A stretch of 64,000 nucleotides of DNA, taken from Anaerolineae bacterium (GTDB taxonomy: Bacteria; Chloroflexota; Anaerolineae; Aggregatilineales; Phototrophicaceae). Made by a program: the position numbers and the translations under genes. The notes beneath the pieces are model-generated. The model was given only the letters and a program-made list of their open reading frames with translations, made no database searches and had not been told where the DNA came from. Positions 62,731 to 64,000 of the stretch are shown one piece after another; within the stretch, counting starts at the first letter, position 1; each line of letters begins with the position of its first letter. The stretch covers positions 434,001-498,000 of the forward strand of contig JAJECX010000003.1 in assembly GCA_022821805.1 (NCBI GenBank). The letters are read 5' to 3'.

Positions 62731-63366
62731 CTACTGAATATTTGTCGACAGCGCCTCTATCGCCGCCTTGCGGTCGCGCGCGCGTATCGCGTCCAAGATT
62801 CGCTCATGCTCGCGATAGCTGTCCATAATATCTTCCAAACGGTTATACTGCATCATCATGCGCATCGCTATCGGCTGCCAAAGGGTGAATAGATCGCGGT
62901 CGTCGTGACTCTTGACGATCGCCTGGTGAAAGCGCAGATCGTAATTGGTAAGCGCGTTGAGGTCATTCGATTCACAGGCAGTTCTAATGTCGTTCAGAAT
63001 TGCCTGCCAAGTATCAATGTCACCGTCCGTGATTCTATCGAATATGCTTTCCAGCACATATACTTCGATGGCGCGCCTCAATTGCACGACTAGCGGGCGC
63101 ATCTCGTTGCTGGGAGTCTGCGCCACGCGTACGCCTTTGTTCGGCTCCAACACCAGCAAGCCCTGCTGCACGAGCTGACGAAAAGCTTCGCGCACTGGAC
63201 CTCGGCTGACGCCAAAATGTTCTGAGAGATCGGCTTCGCGCAAGGGTTCGCCAGGCTTTAGATGGCCCCCTAGTATGTCCTGCTGCAGACGCGCAGCGAT
63301 TTGCTCGGGCAGTGTTCGAAAGATTTCATTCGCCGGCATTGCTTGTCTTTCATTCAGTTCCGTCAT
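62731..63366 (-). CDS. GntR-family transcription regulator, FCD subclass
   Basis: A regulator of about 211 residues. The N-terminal winged helix covers EQIAARLQQDILGGHLKPGE, LREADLSEHFGVSRGPVREA and LVQQGLLVLEPNKGVRVAQ. The C-terminal FCD ligand domain has the metal-site pattern YDLRFHQAIV and YREHERILDAI. FCD regulators usually sense sugar acids or organic acids and control the catabolic genes beside them. The ATG at 63366 was chosen because the longer frame runs into the permease gene; 63339 is an alternative. It lies in the same direction as the dehydrogenase pair and may bind the palindrome at 59363-59374; this is a hypothesis. Confidence 0.9.
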   Translation of the reverse strand: MTELNERQAMPANEIFRTLPEQIAARLQQDILGGHLKPGEPLREADLSEHFGVSRGPVREAFRQLVQQGLLVLEPNKGVRVAQTPSNEMRPLVVQLRRAIEVYVLESIFDRITDGDIDTWQAILNDIRTACESNDLNALTNYDLRFHQAIVKSHDDRDLFTLWQPIAMRMMMQYNRLEDIMDSYREHERILDAIRARDRKAAIEALSTNIQ

Positions 63367-63433
63367 TCGTCGTATCGCATCAAGAAAGCGCCTTACGGGC
63401 GGGCGGACTGTGGCTCGAATAAACGTCAGTACG

Positions 63434-64000
63434 CTATTGCTTATACGGATCAGCGGCATCGCGCAAGCCATCTCCCAGAAAGTTAAATGATAACACAGTG
63501 GCGATGACAAAGAGACCAGGTATCAGCAGCCAGGGGCTTTGGCTCAGGCTGCGGATATTCTGCGCGTCCTGCAGCAAGACGCCCCAGCTAACCGCCGGCG
63601 GTCGAATGCCGATTTGCAAGAAACTCAGCGCCGTTTCCGCCAAGATCATGCCGGGCACCGCCAGGCTGAGTACGACGATCAAGAAGCTGGCAAAAGATGG
63701 CAGCAGGTGCTTGACAATGATCTCCATGTCGCCCATGTTGGAGATCCGCGCCGCCATCACAAAATCGGCTTCGCGCAATTCCAGCAGTTTGCCGCGAACG
63801 GCGCGCGCCAGCGGCGGCCAGCTAACGCTTGCCAGCACGACAGTGATGCCGAAATACACCTGGGTGGAACTCCACTCGGGCGGAAACGCGGCTGAAAGCG
63901 CCATGATCAGCGGAATATGCGGTATCGATACGAGGAATTCAATTACGCGCTGGACGATGATGTCGACTGACCCGCCGAAGTAACCGGAGACGCCTCCGAT
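63434..64000 (-). CDS. ABC transporter permease, DppC/OppC type (5' end outside window)
   Basis: The frame is open to the right edge; the first visible residues are IGGVSGYFGGSVDIIVQRVI. The GYFGG...D...QR-E pattern, the EAA loop (LRGKLLELREADFVMAARIS-like region) and C-terminal LLIPGLFVIATVLSFNFLGD...LRDAADP are standard for the DppC/OppC permease subunit. About 188 residues are visible, with the N-terminal helix missing. The subunit forms the membrane channel with a DppB-type partner. Close packing before the GntR gene suggests the ABC operon and the sugar genes belong together, so its substrate may be an oligosaccharide rather than a peptide. Confidence 0.88.
   Translation of the reverse strand: MGGVSGYFGGSVDIIVQRVIEFLVSIPHIPLIMALSAAFPPEWSSTQVYFGITVVLASVSWPPLARAVRGKLLELREADFVMAARISNMGDMEIIVKHLLPSFASFLIVVLSLAVPGMILAETALSFLQIGIRPPAVSWGVLLQDAQNIRSLSQSPWLLIPGLFVIATVLSFNFLGDGLRDAADPYKQ

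Noticed and set aside
1-64000. CRISPR arrays, IS elements, phage genes, rRNA operons
   Set aside because: No regularly spaced repeats, transposase or integrase motifs, or rRNA-like sequence were noticed on reading through.

Overview
The window looks like a chromosomal segment of a Chloroflexota bacterium, probably an uncultured Anaerolineae- or sponge-associated-type lineage. The main evidence is two proteins of the Chlor_Arch_YYY (DUF2298) class, a TIGR03663/Agl23-like protein and many very large GT-C-type membrane glycosyltransferases. These families are known mainly from Chloroflexota and archaea. Base composition is moderately GC-rich, genes are tightly packed with many 4-8 bp overlaps, and several starts are TTG or GTG. 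No insertion sequence, prophage, CRISPR array or rRNA was seen. The assignment rests on gene content only.

Layout. 1-4.4 kb: 3' end of a MATE exporter, a PspC protein, malate dehydrogenase, a histidine phosphatase, two small unknown proteins and era. 4.4-11.9 kb (minus strand): a nusA-ylxR-infB-rbfA-nrnA-truB-ribF operon, with a strong promoter and a terminator-like leader hairpin in front of nusA. 12-32.8 kb (minus): an envelope-glycosylation block. It holds a GT4 glycosyltransferase, a methyltransferase, a GT39-like protein, a 1945-residue GT-C + YYY fusion, a stand-alone YYY paralogue and another GT-C-like protein, then an ECF sigma factor, its anti-sigma factor and an Agl23-like protein with an NHL propeller. 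33-40.6 kb: tRNA-Gly(CCC), L25, gyrA, a small membrane protein with its own promoter and terminator, a membrane-anchored unknown protein with birA, and a HIT hydrolase. 40.7-55.2 kb: three more large GT-C-like proteins, a heterodimeric ABC exporter, a double-HTH regulator, and a methyltransferase/SGNH-hydrolase pair. 55.2-64 kb: a sugar-catabolic locus.

The last region is the most distinctive. It encodes three GH117 domains, the family of 3,6-anhydro-L-galactosidases: two fused in one 832-residue protein and one in a divergent 411-residue protein. A GMC oxidoreductase precedes the fused gene with a 3 bp gap. Downstream lie a KduD-like dehydrogenase, a zinc alcohol dehydrogenase, an FCD-type GntR regulator and the start of a peptide/oligosaccharide-type ABC permease. 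The 135 bp between the divergent GH117 units carries two sigma-70 promoters and two inverted repeats, which suggests one regulator controls both arms.

Working together (inference): the YYY/Agl23/GT-C proteins probably build, flip or transfer lipid-linked sugars outside the membrane, and the ECF pair may set their level in response to envelope state. The GH117 locus probably liberates and oxidises anhydro-sugars or related uncommon sugars of algal or host polysaccharides. Family assignments come from recognising motifs by eye; no database search was run.
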